Assembly (NCBI RefSeq): GCF_025403485.1
Contig: NZ_CP099966.1
Coordinates: forward strand, 1,922,001 to 1,986,000
Length of the DNA: 64,000 bases
Source of the DNA: Chryseobacterium paludis
GTDB lineage: Bacteria; Bacteroidota; Bacteroidia; Flavobacteriales; Weeksellaceae
Reading direction: 5' to 3'
Numbering within the stretch: position 1 is the stretch's first letter; each line of letters opens with the position of its first letter. The notes below the pieces were generated by a model, which worked only from the letters and a program-made list of their open reading frames with translations, was not told the DNA's origin and did no database searches. The position numbers were made by a program, and so were the translations under genes. Shown here piece after piece: positions 38,101 to 44,956 of the stretch.

Positions 38101-38965
38101 AACCTGATTCTGTATCTGCATAAAAATCAGCTTCTGCAAACAAGAATTTTGTTTTTGTATTTGGAATTTCATTTCCATTGGCATCTACCGGCTTTAAAAT
38201 ATTGGTGGGAAATTCTACAGCTGCTGTTAATTTTAGTGTAGCCCTTACTTTTGGTAAAATAATATCTTTTATAAAGCTTTCTAAATCATTGGGTAAAAAA
38301 GCTGAAAAGAATAAATCGATCTTTAACTTTGCTTCATTGAGATTGCCCGACGATAAGATGTACAATCCAAAAATAGTGGGTAATACTGATTGATTAAGGT
38401 CGCTAATTTTATTTATTAATACTTGGTATTTATCATTTTCATAATCATCAATAATAATATTACTTCCATATAATATATTAATATCTTCTATTAACTGTTG
38501 GAAATTGGATTGTGATACATCTGGAGTAATAAATAAATCAGTAGCTGTTCTTAATGCATCTGTCTCAGAAATTTCAAATATAGCAAGTCCTAAATGATAC
38601 AGATCCTCTGCTGAAAAAGAAAACTGATTGGTTTTAAAGTATTTTATAAATCTTAATATTTCCCAATTCCAATATAAGCTTATAGGAAATGAAGATATAT
38701 CTCCATCTTGAAAATCAGGATTTAAAACCAAAGATATTCCGGTTCCCGGAAGCTCTAATGCAAGTTTTGTCTTACTTACAATACTCAGACTGTGAAAAGA
38801 CTCACTTCCTGAAATATTCTTTGAAAAATAATAATCTTTATAGTAAATTTTACTGAGTATAGTTTCCAAACCAGATTTTATAAAGGATAAAAATTCTGGC
38901 AGGTCATCCGGCTTCACAATATCTGTAACGGCCGGGTAATATATTAGTGTATTTTGTGTTGGCAT
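32150..38965 (-). CDS. giant hypothetical protein, 2271 aa, repeated amphipathic beta region
   Basis: Largest gene here, without signal peptide. Residues 1-230 look helical. About 230-1130 is a long run of amphipathic beta strands (FFIGASADVEF, YNYFGFDGGVSIGVAGIDARG, ALGPVSIYGFRGLLGYRYV, LAYLELGGKISFQKPQMGAY), reminiscent of DUF6603-type proteins; that comparison is from memory. About 1480-1760 is helical with three Cys pairs (about 1498/1511, and the near-identical CVDQKLC 1624/1631 and CVDQKKC 1718/1725). The C-terminal 500 residues resemble Ig-like domains. No catalytic motif is identified. It lies 25 bp after the 190-aa gene and 2 bp before the 1595-aa gene. Confidence 0.8.
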   Translation of the reverse strand: MPTQNTLIYYPAVTDIVKPDDLPEFLSFIKSGLETILSKIYYKDYYFSKNISGSESFHSLSIVSKTKLALELPGTGISLVLNPDFQDGDISSFPISLYWNWEILRFIKYFKTNQFSFSAEDLYHLGLAIFEISETDALRTATDLFITPDVSQSNFQQLIEDINILYGSNIIIDDYENDKYQVLINKISDLNQSVLPTIFGLYILSSGNLNEAKLKIDLFFSAFLPNDLESFIKDIILPKVRATLKLTAAVEFPTNILKPVDANGNEIPNTKTKFLFAEADFYADTESGFGYQMDLSGSLQPSYASIGNTGLILQIESLKVDLSKTSNIAEADADGRPNDFIGVYARAISVTFPPKWFHNDNTPPENTTTSLRLGGYDLLVGTGGVSGTIMLESVPIVNPGVPFEYYNSKFNFEYPVTLYKKDTTTEAMVEVEIDDYTELKTTLQTISSSSEFPYPFKFPLSLKPLGQTDPITFSNAAAYQSYLSGLSNNILWKRIGSQDGFKVGFKSFDVTLKQNSVVSSNIEGQLFIPKFTDSNGNPANINVKGHIEADGDFRLAAAAVPPFDPSITLPGVFKLHLKSVELGKEDDKFFIGASADVEFVDDLLGGLLKGQTLSISTLRIYSDGSIDFRVNGGNMTLPKPIKLPIGPVEVSVTAIHFGSHERQFGDHIRKYNYFGFDGGVSIGVAGIDARGDGIKFYYTIDDDVTQNKPHNSYLHIQTIHVDMVIPANSNDPTVSIKGWLSIPEPGEFQEYQGGVSLKVKNPRITGGVDMRLAPKYPAFLIDANIELPNPIALGPVSIYGFRGLLGYRYVAEKKAINMTSENTWYEYYTAPARGVGVKKFSRPDQTEQYSFPFSLGVGALLGDTMANGNIISANAMLLLSLPSMVMVDARMKLLSSRVTYQDDPPFFAFFIFGDNSLEFGFGADYKFPEESGDIIKLYAEIQAGFFFNNPSAWYINFGTKQNPIQAKLLKDLFTLKAFLMISGKGIEAGARGEFRFDRKFGPVKIFVLAYLELGGKISFQKPQMGAYFEAGLAIDIDVKIIRIYAAVTILLAVESPKPFLIYGAFSVAFKLKILFFKISFSVKVELKWEFNKTVERDPVNPFTEIQDQTDSLVKGVSMLTNETFDLQQVSPDTIPAFNSIKNVVPLDTYIDIKTTKGLRPNTVTNSIIGGYTSAAGNSVDLIPPDKVMKGLELRQVKHQYSLEKIEILGNDGTSGWVPYDPFKAMEPNNPELNNLKVGQWQKKDNQYNAIRLLGMTPFSYTEQGNPGWFIPEQYGVLASTLFCEGQHIESSVSDFLEKPLNTLYYASTSNFFQSEGASYQISGDVQYTVDSNGNPVMQGDHAQVSDEINLYGFNQSLLFKNHSSLTIMLPNPSKEVSLKLSTYSTGVTVAYYSPLVDLTNTQSVVQYDVQDKYYSKDELQNPISPDNIPTNGITKIVITPDVTDNAQIDLVLQQMAVLMDQGYQIALDNGGIVDPVLPSDPALYAELEYQLAQLQSQGCEGTRKEKYEIVCKIYPELVKYYNNNFILPFDRKNPSPGVKEYNYVRMINENIESGTYDYILDILQSSGIPSDLLIINVEQYNKYLLDLKEYINGNPDNNPEIIARFEILKTKLKQINNLLQRMNLCVDQKLCNLATNLSAQEFGEFSADPVVSNSPLLNAYYIFIKENPGYEYLNEILRRQIVTIETIIKGGWNDYSFFKTLFDNACREIISILKDLGNCVDQKKCFTLFHEIKWMSVEDYAYNVDIPTQDAITQDAQAAVTALTKSVQPIWRPDTSYYVRFKLKDTVDNGLNAKEYSYAYTFRTGGPLGFFHLDKDATYGEIKLKDQNGADVILEDTTGEIRDTNGTVIDHQTPHPDQYPHTSLRAYIDYQRSYPNADGNIVSAKPLFYDDETTKISLYFTSSYVSKLLDGWEKYGDMEKLGGAMKIIIKDPVEGISIINPPILDATYQDIVTSPVDIPQTFEEWANDDNPAIPPVMNQYFNLLNSGVNCTGIITMVKPKSTYRIATPKKLKPQKLYTAQVLNFYWGTDTIDLANITEQIKQDYAKEVHKFVFQTSRYKDFEAQVSSYLIDYKDENGLDKKKPAVYSIEKSLTADKINAAWDIINTDPKNVCTNPLSQAIAMQYQHPFDRIVQGLFGVTPQEDAPTTEFNKIIDPATGKVIAILVRNPEPFNHPKIPIENINRVKGSTVDLNDPKNQGMIEVVKPNSSGKLLPDSNYSMIYSKDYAQALIMNTGKSIVENEMNFQFIYKVWNGDKYDISKTIVAKNIKINE

Positions 38966-38990
38966 AATTTAATTACGTTTTTTTTGTGAC

Positions 38991-39563
38991 CTATCCTTCC
39001 ATAGCAAATGGCTTTTTGCTTAAAAACTCTCCTGTCTTAGCATCAAATTTATAAGCATAACTGAAGTCGATATCTTTTTCAAGATTGGCATTACAAATAA
39101 TTCTCCAGATATATTTTTCGTCCTCCTTATAAAGATTCATCAGCCAGAGTTCATCTTCTTTTTCAATATCAATGCTGAACTTTTGCTTCATGACCTCAAC
39201 CATATCAACCCTGGTTAAGATTCCTTGATCTTTTAATCCCGCATCATGATCTGTTTCCTCAGTGAGCTCTCCATCTTTAGAATATGTTTTATGAATTCCT
39301 ATGGCAGCATCTTTGAAATATAAACCTTCATAAGCCAAAGAGCAGGTGTCTTCATAATATAGAAATACCATTTTATAGACGCTGTTTTTTTCTCTGACTT
39401 CTTCAACATAGAGTCCGTCACTTTGCTGACCAAGAGTTACAACGGCATTTTCATCTTCATAGGAAAACCTTTCCATACGATAATCTTTATTGATAGTCTT
39501 CGCAGTCTTATCCTCTCTTGAATCAATATTTTTTTTAAATTTTTGAATATTAAATGTTCTCAT
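38991..39563 (-). CDS. hypothetical protein, MORN/YwqK-like, apparently signal-less paralogue of a lipoprotein
   Basis: 190 aa from the ATG at 39563. Over its whole length it is a close paralogue of residues 29-218 of the lipoprotein at 43823-44479 (shared MERFSYED, VTLGQQ, YEGLYFKD or YEGVYFKD, IGIHKTYSKDGELTEET). The phrase resembles MORN-type repeats of YwqK antitoxin-like proteins. Upstream in the same frame (39617-39564) lies a relic lipoprotein signal reading FLFVLLFSCKDTNIKNKK, but it is cut off by TAA TAA directly after an ATG (39626). The current product should therefore stay cytoplasmic. It lies between two giant genes, 72 bp and 25 bp away. Confidence 0.75.
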   Translation of the reverse strand: MRTFNIQKFKKNIDSREDKTAKTINKDYRMERFSYEDENAVVTLGQQSDGLYVEEVREKNSVYKMVFLYYEDTCSLAYEGLYFKDAAIGIHKTYSKDGELTEETDHDAGLKDQGILTRVDMVEVMKQKFSIDIEKEDELWLMNLYKEDEKYIWRIICNANLEKDIDFSYAYKFDAKTGEFLSKKPFAMEG

Positions 39564-39626
39564 TTTTTTATTTTTAATGTTGGTGTCTTTGCAAGAAAAA
39601 AGTAAGACAAAAAGGAATTATTACAT
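39564..39626 (-). pseudogene. relic lipoprotein signal sequence upstream of the 190-aa gene
   Basis: Reading in frame with the downstream ATG gives a hydrophobic stretch and a lipobox-like LLFSC. It is preceded by ATG-TAA-TAA. DNA alignment by eye with the paralogue at 44479 shows near identity around AATAATTC, with one T fewer in the following T-run. Loss of the start and a one-base deletion are thus the likely cause. An assembly or sequencing error in the homopolymer is the alternative. Confidence 0.55.
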
Positions 39627-39635
39627 TGTTTGATA

Positions 39636-42600
39636 TCACTTGTGTAAAAATTTGTGTATTATTTCACTTTGCCAATTCCATATGCAATGTCTTCTATCGG
39701 TATAGCTCATTATATTCTCCGTTGATTTTGTATCAGGAGATGACATACCGCCTAACATAAACACGAACTTTTGATCGGGATCTGTAATTGGAATTAATGA
39801 GCCACTTGTCTCTTTATCCTGATGCGTATGGTATAGTGATAAAGCATGTAAACCTTCATGGGTACCGGTAGCGATCTTATGACCTGAAAAAACCATAGCC
39901 TGTTTCTCGCCAATATCACGAGCAATACCTGCCAAATCAAGGGTTCCACTTGGGTTTCTTCCATTCAAGCCAAAAGAATACAGTCTTAACCATTTTTCGT
40001 ATCCCTTAGGTAATATGTCATATAAATAACTAAAGACATCCAAATAATGATCTGTATTTAAAACCAGATCACCACCAGTTTCTTTATAGACAAAAGTTCC
40101 GGGCTTATTAAGCACAAACTTATCCTCAGCTGTGAGAGTAACTTTTTGTATTTGTACCTTTGGAAGTAATAGCATTTGATGAAAAACATTATACATCATT
40201 TTCTTATCATCTGAAGTAAAAGGTGTATATTCCACAACTCCTACTCCGTCTATATTTGTTTCACAATTCAAAAGCAAGATATTAACGTCTTTTCTTACTG
40301 AACCATCATTCTTATTCAAAACAATCATTCCAGCAAGAATACCTTTCTTATTATTATTAATATCCGCACCTGGGGGAAAATACAATGCTTTGATGTTTAC
40401 AGGCTCGCTTAAACCTTTCAAACAGGTAATTTTTATTCCTTGATTGAGTATTTTTTTTGTATTATCCTGTAAATTGACAATACTCGTTTTATCCAACTTT
40501 ATTGCATCATTCTTTTCACATATAAATTTTATAGTCCCTTTTTTTGCTAAAGGATTTGTAATCAATATTCTTAAATTTGCTTCATAAGGAATGGGTGGTG
40601 GTGTGTGTCCATCTACATCTGCCGAATAGATAACCTTAAAATCCTGCGGAAATAATGAAAGATAAGGTATACTATAAATACCCTTATCCGTGGATGATGC
40701 CTGAGTAGGAATACATGGATACTGCCTGATAAGAAACTTTAATGCCTCATCTGTATTTTCATATTCAGAGTTATCCGTAAGCGTTCTTGGCCTTTCGTAT
40801 CCACCCTTTATACCATCATAAAAATTAATATCAGGAATTACAACCGGAGCTACTAAACTTTTATAATAATTATCTCCATTCCTGAACCAGTCAAAACCAA
40901 ATTCACCATCATAAGGTTTAAAATTGACATTAGGAGGATCAATATTTCTTGGTACTGTTCTGAACTCTATTTTTAAAGGAGCGAATTCATTATAAAACTC
41001 CTGATAATCTGAAAATTCCTGAGAGAAAAAGAATAGATCATCCAAACTGTATACATAAACTTCATTTCCTGCAGATGGATAAAAAGTCGTAAACTCAATC
41101 TTTCCTTGACTATTAAGCTGTTCGTATCTTATTCCTAATTTGAATTTTCTTACATTTTCATTATCTACCGGCTCTTCCTCCAGATTAAAGAATACATTAT
41201 CTACGTCTGCGGGAATAATAAATTTACTATATTCATCTTCTGTAATTCCCAATAACATGTAAGAATACTTTTTAGGAATAGAAACCTCATGGAAAAGGGT
41301 TAGAGGTTTTATCACTTTACCTCCTGCAGTAAGCTCTCCTTTGAAAATAGAAAAATTGATATCATTGAAAAGACTCGAGAAATAGGTCTCTTTATCATGG
41401 ATATCATTTACATATGTTGAAGATACCTTATCAAGATTAAGACTTTCTGATTCATGATCTACTCCAGAGTTTCTTTTAACAGTAGCAACAAACAGTCTCC
41501 TATTTTTTGTAGCAGAAGCTCCTGTAGCCCCCTTTTTAACACCTTTATCAAAAACAACCTTATTTTGTAATATAGCGCTTTCCTTTATAGTATCATTCAA
41601 ATTAATATTTCTGCTCTTATCATAGGTCGCCCAATGCATTTTAACAGATGCATCAAACTCTACTGAACTTTTAATATTGGCAATCCATAAATGATCATAG
41701 TAATTTTGAAGTGGAAACTTTTGCTGCATGCTACAGTTGATAAAAATCATGTCCGCGCACGCTTTAGAATTGGAGATATTGAATTTTAGAGGTACATCAA
41801 TTAAATCCACATAAAATATTAGCGTTTCTTTTCTAATGCTAACAACTCCATTATAAGTATCACTTATTGCAAATGTTATTTTTTTTATTTCACTTTTTGT
41901 AGGTGTTCCAAAAATTTTTCCTTTGTTTATTCCTGATGGTATTAACTGAAGACCAGCAGGAAGTGGTCCACCACTTTCAATCGTAACGGTTGAAGTACTT
42001 TTAACCCTCAAATCATGAATCATAGAAGAACCTTTACTTAGCAATATATCTCTGGCTCCCGTTTTTTTCTGTAAGTATGATTCGTTTCCAGAAATCAATT
42101 CTAAGGATATCTGACGATCTATTTTGTTAATATTATTTTGGCCAGGGTTATTATCAATTTGGTATTCTATTAATAAGCTTTTATCTGCATCTGATTCCTT
42201 TATTAATATAGGCCAATCATCAGTTTTATTATCTTCTCCATTGTCATCAAAACCATATATTTTTCTGGCAGAGTCATAATAATTAAAACTTCTGTTATCT
42301 TCACCCCTTAGATAGATATAGAGCTTATTTCCGGTTTGATAGGTCTTCAGTATTTTAGAAATGTCATCTGTGTTGCTAACTTCGGATCCATCTTTAAATT
42401 TGATTTTACCACAATTGATATGTGATCCCCAAAATGCTGCTGCATCTATAAATTGGTGTATATTTTCTTTAAACTTTTTTTTATTTACAGCACCTGAAAC
42501 AGTATCGGTATCAAAGATAAATTCCTGGGCTCTCGCAAACTTCAGGTCAAAATTAAACATTGAGCCCTGATTTTCAAGAGTATAATCTCCATGATCCAGA

Positions 42601-43157
42601 ACAATGTCCAGCCCTATTTCTCCTTTAAAATTCCCAATATAATCTCCTTTGCTACAACTAATTAAAGAAGATTGAAAAGCATTATCTATAAGCTTTGTAG
42701 AGGGTGCCGCAAAGTCGTAGATATAGGTTAGGGGAAATATACTTCCTACTGAAGAAGAAAGTCCATTCAATGCTATGAATGCGAGCCACATTGTTTTTAA
42801 TGTGTCAGGTTTATCCGCAGCAGGTTGGTTTAAGACGTTTCCAGTAAAATAATCTGCTTTATTTATTCCTCTGTAAATAAAATATTTAATTTTTAATGGA
42901 CTATAATTGTTTTCTGATGGTTTGATAATAATATTGATTTTACTGCTATCATTATCTTGTGGCTGTATCAGAATTTTACCATTGCATATTGCATAAAGTT
43001 TTACCCAATCATTGGTATTATTGGCTTTTACTTTGGAAGTAGTCCTATATTTGGTTGTGGGTGAGCCATTAACAGGGCCAAAACCTTCAGTACCACTGGC
43101 TGGTGCTAATTTCAATAATTCGGTAAAAAAATGTGATTGTGGTTTGTATATATTCAT
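39636..43157 (-). CDS. large protein with C-terminal metzincin-like metallopeptidase site
   Basis: 1173 aa, no signal peptide. The N-terminus (MNIYKPQSHFFTELLKLAP) leads into a beta-rich region with SPLKIKYFIYRGINKADYF (about 83-101). An Ig/cadherin-like segment follows (GGPLPAGLQLIPSGINKGKI, about 390-420). Near the C-terminus THEGLHALSLYH (His about 1100, 1104 and 1110) followed by a Met-turn ENIMSYT (about 1149) fits the HExxHxxGxxH...M plan of metzincins, except that the usual Gly is Ser. This would be a zinc protease joined to a long beta-rich delivery or binding region. It is first in the block, downstream of a 460-bp AT-rich leader. Its targets are unknown. Confidence 0.8.
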   Translation of the reverse strand: MNIYKPQSHFFTELLKLAPASGTEGFGPVNGSPTTKYRTTSKVKANNTNDWVKLYAICNGKILIQPQDNDSSKINIIIKPSENNYSPLKIKYFIYRGINKADYFTGNVLNQPAADKPDTLKTMWLAFIALNGLSSSVGSIFPLTYIYDFAAPSTKLIDNAFQSSLISCSKGDYIGNFKGEIGLDIVLDHGDYTLENQGSMFNFDLKFARAQEFIFDTDTVSGAVNKKKFKENIHQFIDAAAFWGSHINCGKIKFKDGSEVSNTDDISKILKTYQTGNKLYIYLRGEDNRSFNYYDSARKIYGFDDNGEDNKTDDWPILIKESDADKSLLIEYQIDNNPGQNNINKIDRQISLELISGNESYLQKKTGARDILLSKGSSMIHDLRVKSTSTVTIESGGPLPAGLQLIPSGINKGKIFGTPTKSEIKKITFAISDTYNGVVSIRKETLIFYVDLIDVPLKFNISNSKACADMIFINCSMQQKFPLQNYYDHLWIANIKSSVEFDASVKMHWATYDKSRNINLNDTIKESAILQNKVVFDKGVKKGATGASATKNRRLFVATVKRNSGVDHESESLNLDKVSSTYVNDIHDKETYFSSLFNDINFSIFKGELTAGGKVIKPLTLFHEVSIPKKYSYMLLGITEDEYSKFIIPADVDNVFFNLEEEPVDNENVRKFKLGIRYEQLNSQGKIEFTTFYPSAGNEVYVYSLDDLFFFSQEFSDYQEFYNEFAPLKIEFRTVPRNIDPPNVNFKPYDGEFGFDWFRNGDNYYKSLVAPVVIPDINFYDGIKGGYERPRTLTDNSEYENTDEALKFLIRQYPCIPTQASSTDKGIYSIPYLSLFPQDFKVIYSADVDGHTPPPIPYEANLRILITNPLAKKGTIKFICEKNDAIKLDKTSIVNLQDNTKKILNQGIKITCLKGLSEPVNIKALYFPPGADINNNKKGILAGMIVLNKNDGSVRKDVNILLLNCETNIDGVGVVEYTPFTSDDKKMMYNVFHQMLLLPKVQIQKVTLTAEDKFVLNKPGTFVYKETGGDLVLNTDHYLDVFSYLYDILPKGYEKWLRLYSFGLNGRNPSGTLDLAGIARDIGEKQAMVFSGHKIATGTHEGLHALSLYHTHQDKETSGSLIPITDPDQKFVFMLGGMSSPDTKSTENIMSYTDRRHCIWNWQSEIIHKFLHK

Positions 43158-43822
43158 TTATTTTTTCATTTAATAGTTTAACAAGCTTTGCTTAGATTTT
43201 GAAATAAAATCTTATGCAATTTTCTATTAAGCTTAAATGCAGGTCAACTTTTATAAATATTATCAGCCAGACACTGTTGCATAAGAATTAGATTTTTAAA
43301 TTGTTTCATAATAGATTTAGTGTTTTGAATCATTAATTTACTTTTACAAGGAAATAACAAACAAAATATCGGTCTTTTAAATATCCACACCCTATTAAAA
43401 TATTAAAACACACATTATCAATTACTTATTCCGTTTATTTGAGATAAAAATATCCGTACAACGACAAAACGTATTGTGTTATATTTTTCAAAAGGCTATA
43501 AAAAGTGATTATTAAAAATAATGGTATATAGTAGCGCTAGTATTTGTTTATTTCCTTATTCTGAAACAAAACTATTCACCCACGACGACAAAACTCGACG
43601 TATTATTTTTTTTCAATTAAACAAAATAAAATAAGCGGGTCTTTCAGACCCGCTTATTTTATTTTTATATTCTGGAAAACTTATACTATTTTTATTTAGC
43701 TTATAATTGAATAATTATATTGATTCATATCATCATCATTGAAACCTGATTTTATTGAATAAACATTTTGCATCCCCTTTTTAACATGGGATTGGTTTGA
43801 GCATAATTTAGTCTTTTTGAAT
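43158..43822. other. AT-rich intergenic/regulatory region before the large-protein block
   Basis: No gene is seen. It contains a terminator (43623-43665). A repeated motif, ACGACAAAAC-GTATT, is found at 43461-43475 (uninterrupted) and 43585-43604 (with TCGAC inserted). A TAGTTTTG box (minus, 43574-43567) lacks a well-spaced -33 element. If that promoter is used, the 1173-aa gene has a leader of about 400 nt. Confidence 0.45.
43623..43665 (-). terminator. strong terminator after the lipoprotein gene
   Basis: A 20-bp perfect stem around TTC; the GC-rich core is AAGCGGGTCT/AGACCCGCTT (43633-43642, 43646-43655), continued by A/T pairs on both sides. It lies 158 bp past the stop of the lipoprotein gene and isolates it from the 1173-aa gene. 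T-runs on both strands make it bidirectional. Confidence 0.88.
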
Positions 43823-44479
43823 CTATCCTTCCATTTCAAATGGTTCTTTGCTTAAAAACTCCCCCGTCCTGGCATTAAATTTATATGCATAATTGACTTC
43901 GATCCCTTTTTTGGCGTTGGCTTTACAGACAATCCTCCAGATGAACTCGCCATCTTTTTCATACAGATTCATTAACCAAAGCTCATCTTCTTTCTCAATA
44001 TTGATACTGAACTTTTGTTTCATAATTTTAGCCATCTCTGTACGTGTTAAAATTTTCTTATCATTTAATTCTGCATCGTGATTCGTCTCTTCAACGATTT
44101 TGCCTTCTTTAGAGTATTTTTTATGAATTCCTATGGCCGTATCTTTAAAATACACACCTTCATAGGATAAAGTACGGGTATCATCATAATATAGAAATAC
44201 CGTTTTATAAACACTATTTTTTTCTTTAATTTCTTCAATATAATATCCGTCACCTTGCTGACCAAGAGTTATGACAGCATTTCCGTCCTCATAAGAAAAC
44301 CTCTCCATACGATAATCTTTATTGGTAACTTTCTCAGCCTTATTCTTTCTTGAATCTATACTTTCTTCAAATTTTTGAACATTAAATGTTTTCATTTGCC
44401 TGGATTTCAATATTTGTTGCCCCTTACATGAAAAAAATGCCAAAGACAAAAAAAGAATTATTGTATTATTTATTTTCAT
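43823..44479 (-). CDS. lipoprotein, MORN/YwqK-like, unknown function
   Basis: 218 aa. A lipoprotein signal (MKINNTIILFLSLAFFSCKG, Cys18) is followed by a domain homologous to the 190-aa protein at 38991-39563, with about two-thirds of the residues in common by eye. Features include YYIEEIKEKNSVYKTVFLYY, VYFKDTAIGIHKKYSKEG and LWLMNLYEKDGEFIWRIV. It probably sits on the inner leaflet of the outer membrane or faces the periplasm. The TAGATTTG box (minus, 44512-44505) is 25 nt before the ATG. The ancestral duplicate inside the giant-protein block suggests a functional tie to that block. Confidence 0.8.
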   Translation of the reverse strand: MKINNTIILFLSLAFFSCKGQQILKSRQMKTFNVQKFEESIDSRKNKAEKVTNKDYRMERFSYEDGNAVITLGQQGDGYYIEEIKEKNSVYKTVFLYYDDTRTLSYEGVYFKDTAIGIHKKYSKEGKIVEETNHDAELNDKKILTRTEMAKIMKQKFSINIEKEDELWLMNLYEKDGEFIWRIVCKANAKKGIEVNYAYKFNARTGEFLSKEPFEMEG

Positions 44480-44727
44480 TTTTTTATTTATTTTATGACT
44501 TTATCAAATCTATTATACTACTCCTATTTAAAAAAAGATCAAACATTTTTTAGCATTAAAAAAAGTATAATATTATTTAAATCCTTTAATTATTTAAGAT
44601 TTATTTATATTCTAATTTATTAATTTTTATCTGATCTTACTATTATTTCAAACCCCTAGTATTAAAAATTAAATAAATATCTAAAAATCAATATTTTAGA
44701 TATTAGGGAAAAATTAATTTCATAAAA

Positions 44728-44748
44728 AGTCTACTTTTTTAGTGGACT
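44728..44748 (+). promoter_or_regulatory. palindromic operator candidate over the met-operon promoter
   Basis: AGTCTACT (44728-44735) and AGTGGACT (44741-44748) form an inverted repeat with one mismatch around a short T-run. It sits where the -33 element would be expected for the TATATTTG box at 44766, suggesting a dimeric regulator that blocks or recruits RNA polymerase. The regulator is unknown. Confidence 0.55.
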
Positions 44749-44765
44749 AATAGAAATATATGTTT

Positions 44766-44773
44766 TATATTTG
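44766..44773 (+). promoter_or_regulatory. -7 box of the leader-EamA-metNIQ operon
   Basis: TATATTTG, exact TAnnTTTG, ends 24 nt before the leader ATG. No TTG lies at the usual distance; that position is taken by the palindrome. Confidence 0.65.
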
Positions 44774-44797
44774 CACTCGTATTCAGGAAATAAAAAA

Positions 44798-44899
44798 ATG
44801 AAACCGGAATTTAAACATACAGACTCAGCGAATAAACAGATGATCAATAATATGATGATGCAATGCTGTATGCCTGTATTCCGATATTACTGTGGTTAA
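44798..44899 (+). CDS. Met/Cys-rich leader peptide (33 aa) of the met transporter operon
   Basis: MKPEFKHTDSANKQMI, then NNMMMQCCMPVFRYYCG. Six Met (1, 15, 19-21, 25) and three Cys (23, 24, 32) in 33 codons, with a clustered Met-Met-Met-Gln-Cys-Cys-Met at 44852-44872. The stop is 27 nt before an attenuator hairpin. It has a promoter box 24 nt before the ATG. Too short to be an enzyme and placed exactly as attenuation leaders are, so I infer it senses charged Met-tRNA and possibly Cys-tRNA. The last codons TGT GGT TAA also form one strand of a predicted antiterminator. Confidence 0.75.
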   Translation: MKPEFKHTDSANKQMINNMMMQCCMPVFRYYCG

Positions 44900-44940
44900 C
44901 CTTACTATTATTATGACATATTTTATAAGGCCTTACCACG
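44891..44940 (+). promoter_or_regulatory. predicted antiterminator of the met operon
   Basis: TGTGGT (44891-44896) pairs with ACCACG (44935-44940), A898-A899 with T933-T934, and CCTTA (44900-44904) with TAAGG (44926-44930), leaving small bulges. This fold uses the left arm of the terminator and is exclusive with it. A ribosome at the leader stop codon would cover 44891-44899 and prevent it; one stalled on the Met/Cys cluster would not. Confidence 0.6.
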
Positions 44941-44956
44941 TTGTAAGGCCTTTTTT
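44927..44956 (+). terminator. attenuator terminator before the EamA-metNIQ genes
   Basis: AAGGCCTTAC (44927-44936) and GTAAGGCCTT (44943-44952) pair perfectly around CACGTT and run into six T. It is 31 bp ahead of the first transporter gene, in the same direction, so it can only act as an attenuator of the operon or as terminator of the leader RNA. Confidence 0.88.

Noticed and set aside
23751..43157. Extracellular contractile injection system operon
   Set aside because: No sheath, tube, baseplate, spike or AAA+ gene is recognised in the window; only cargo- or fibre-like features are seen.
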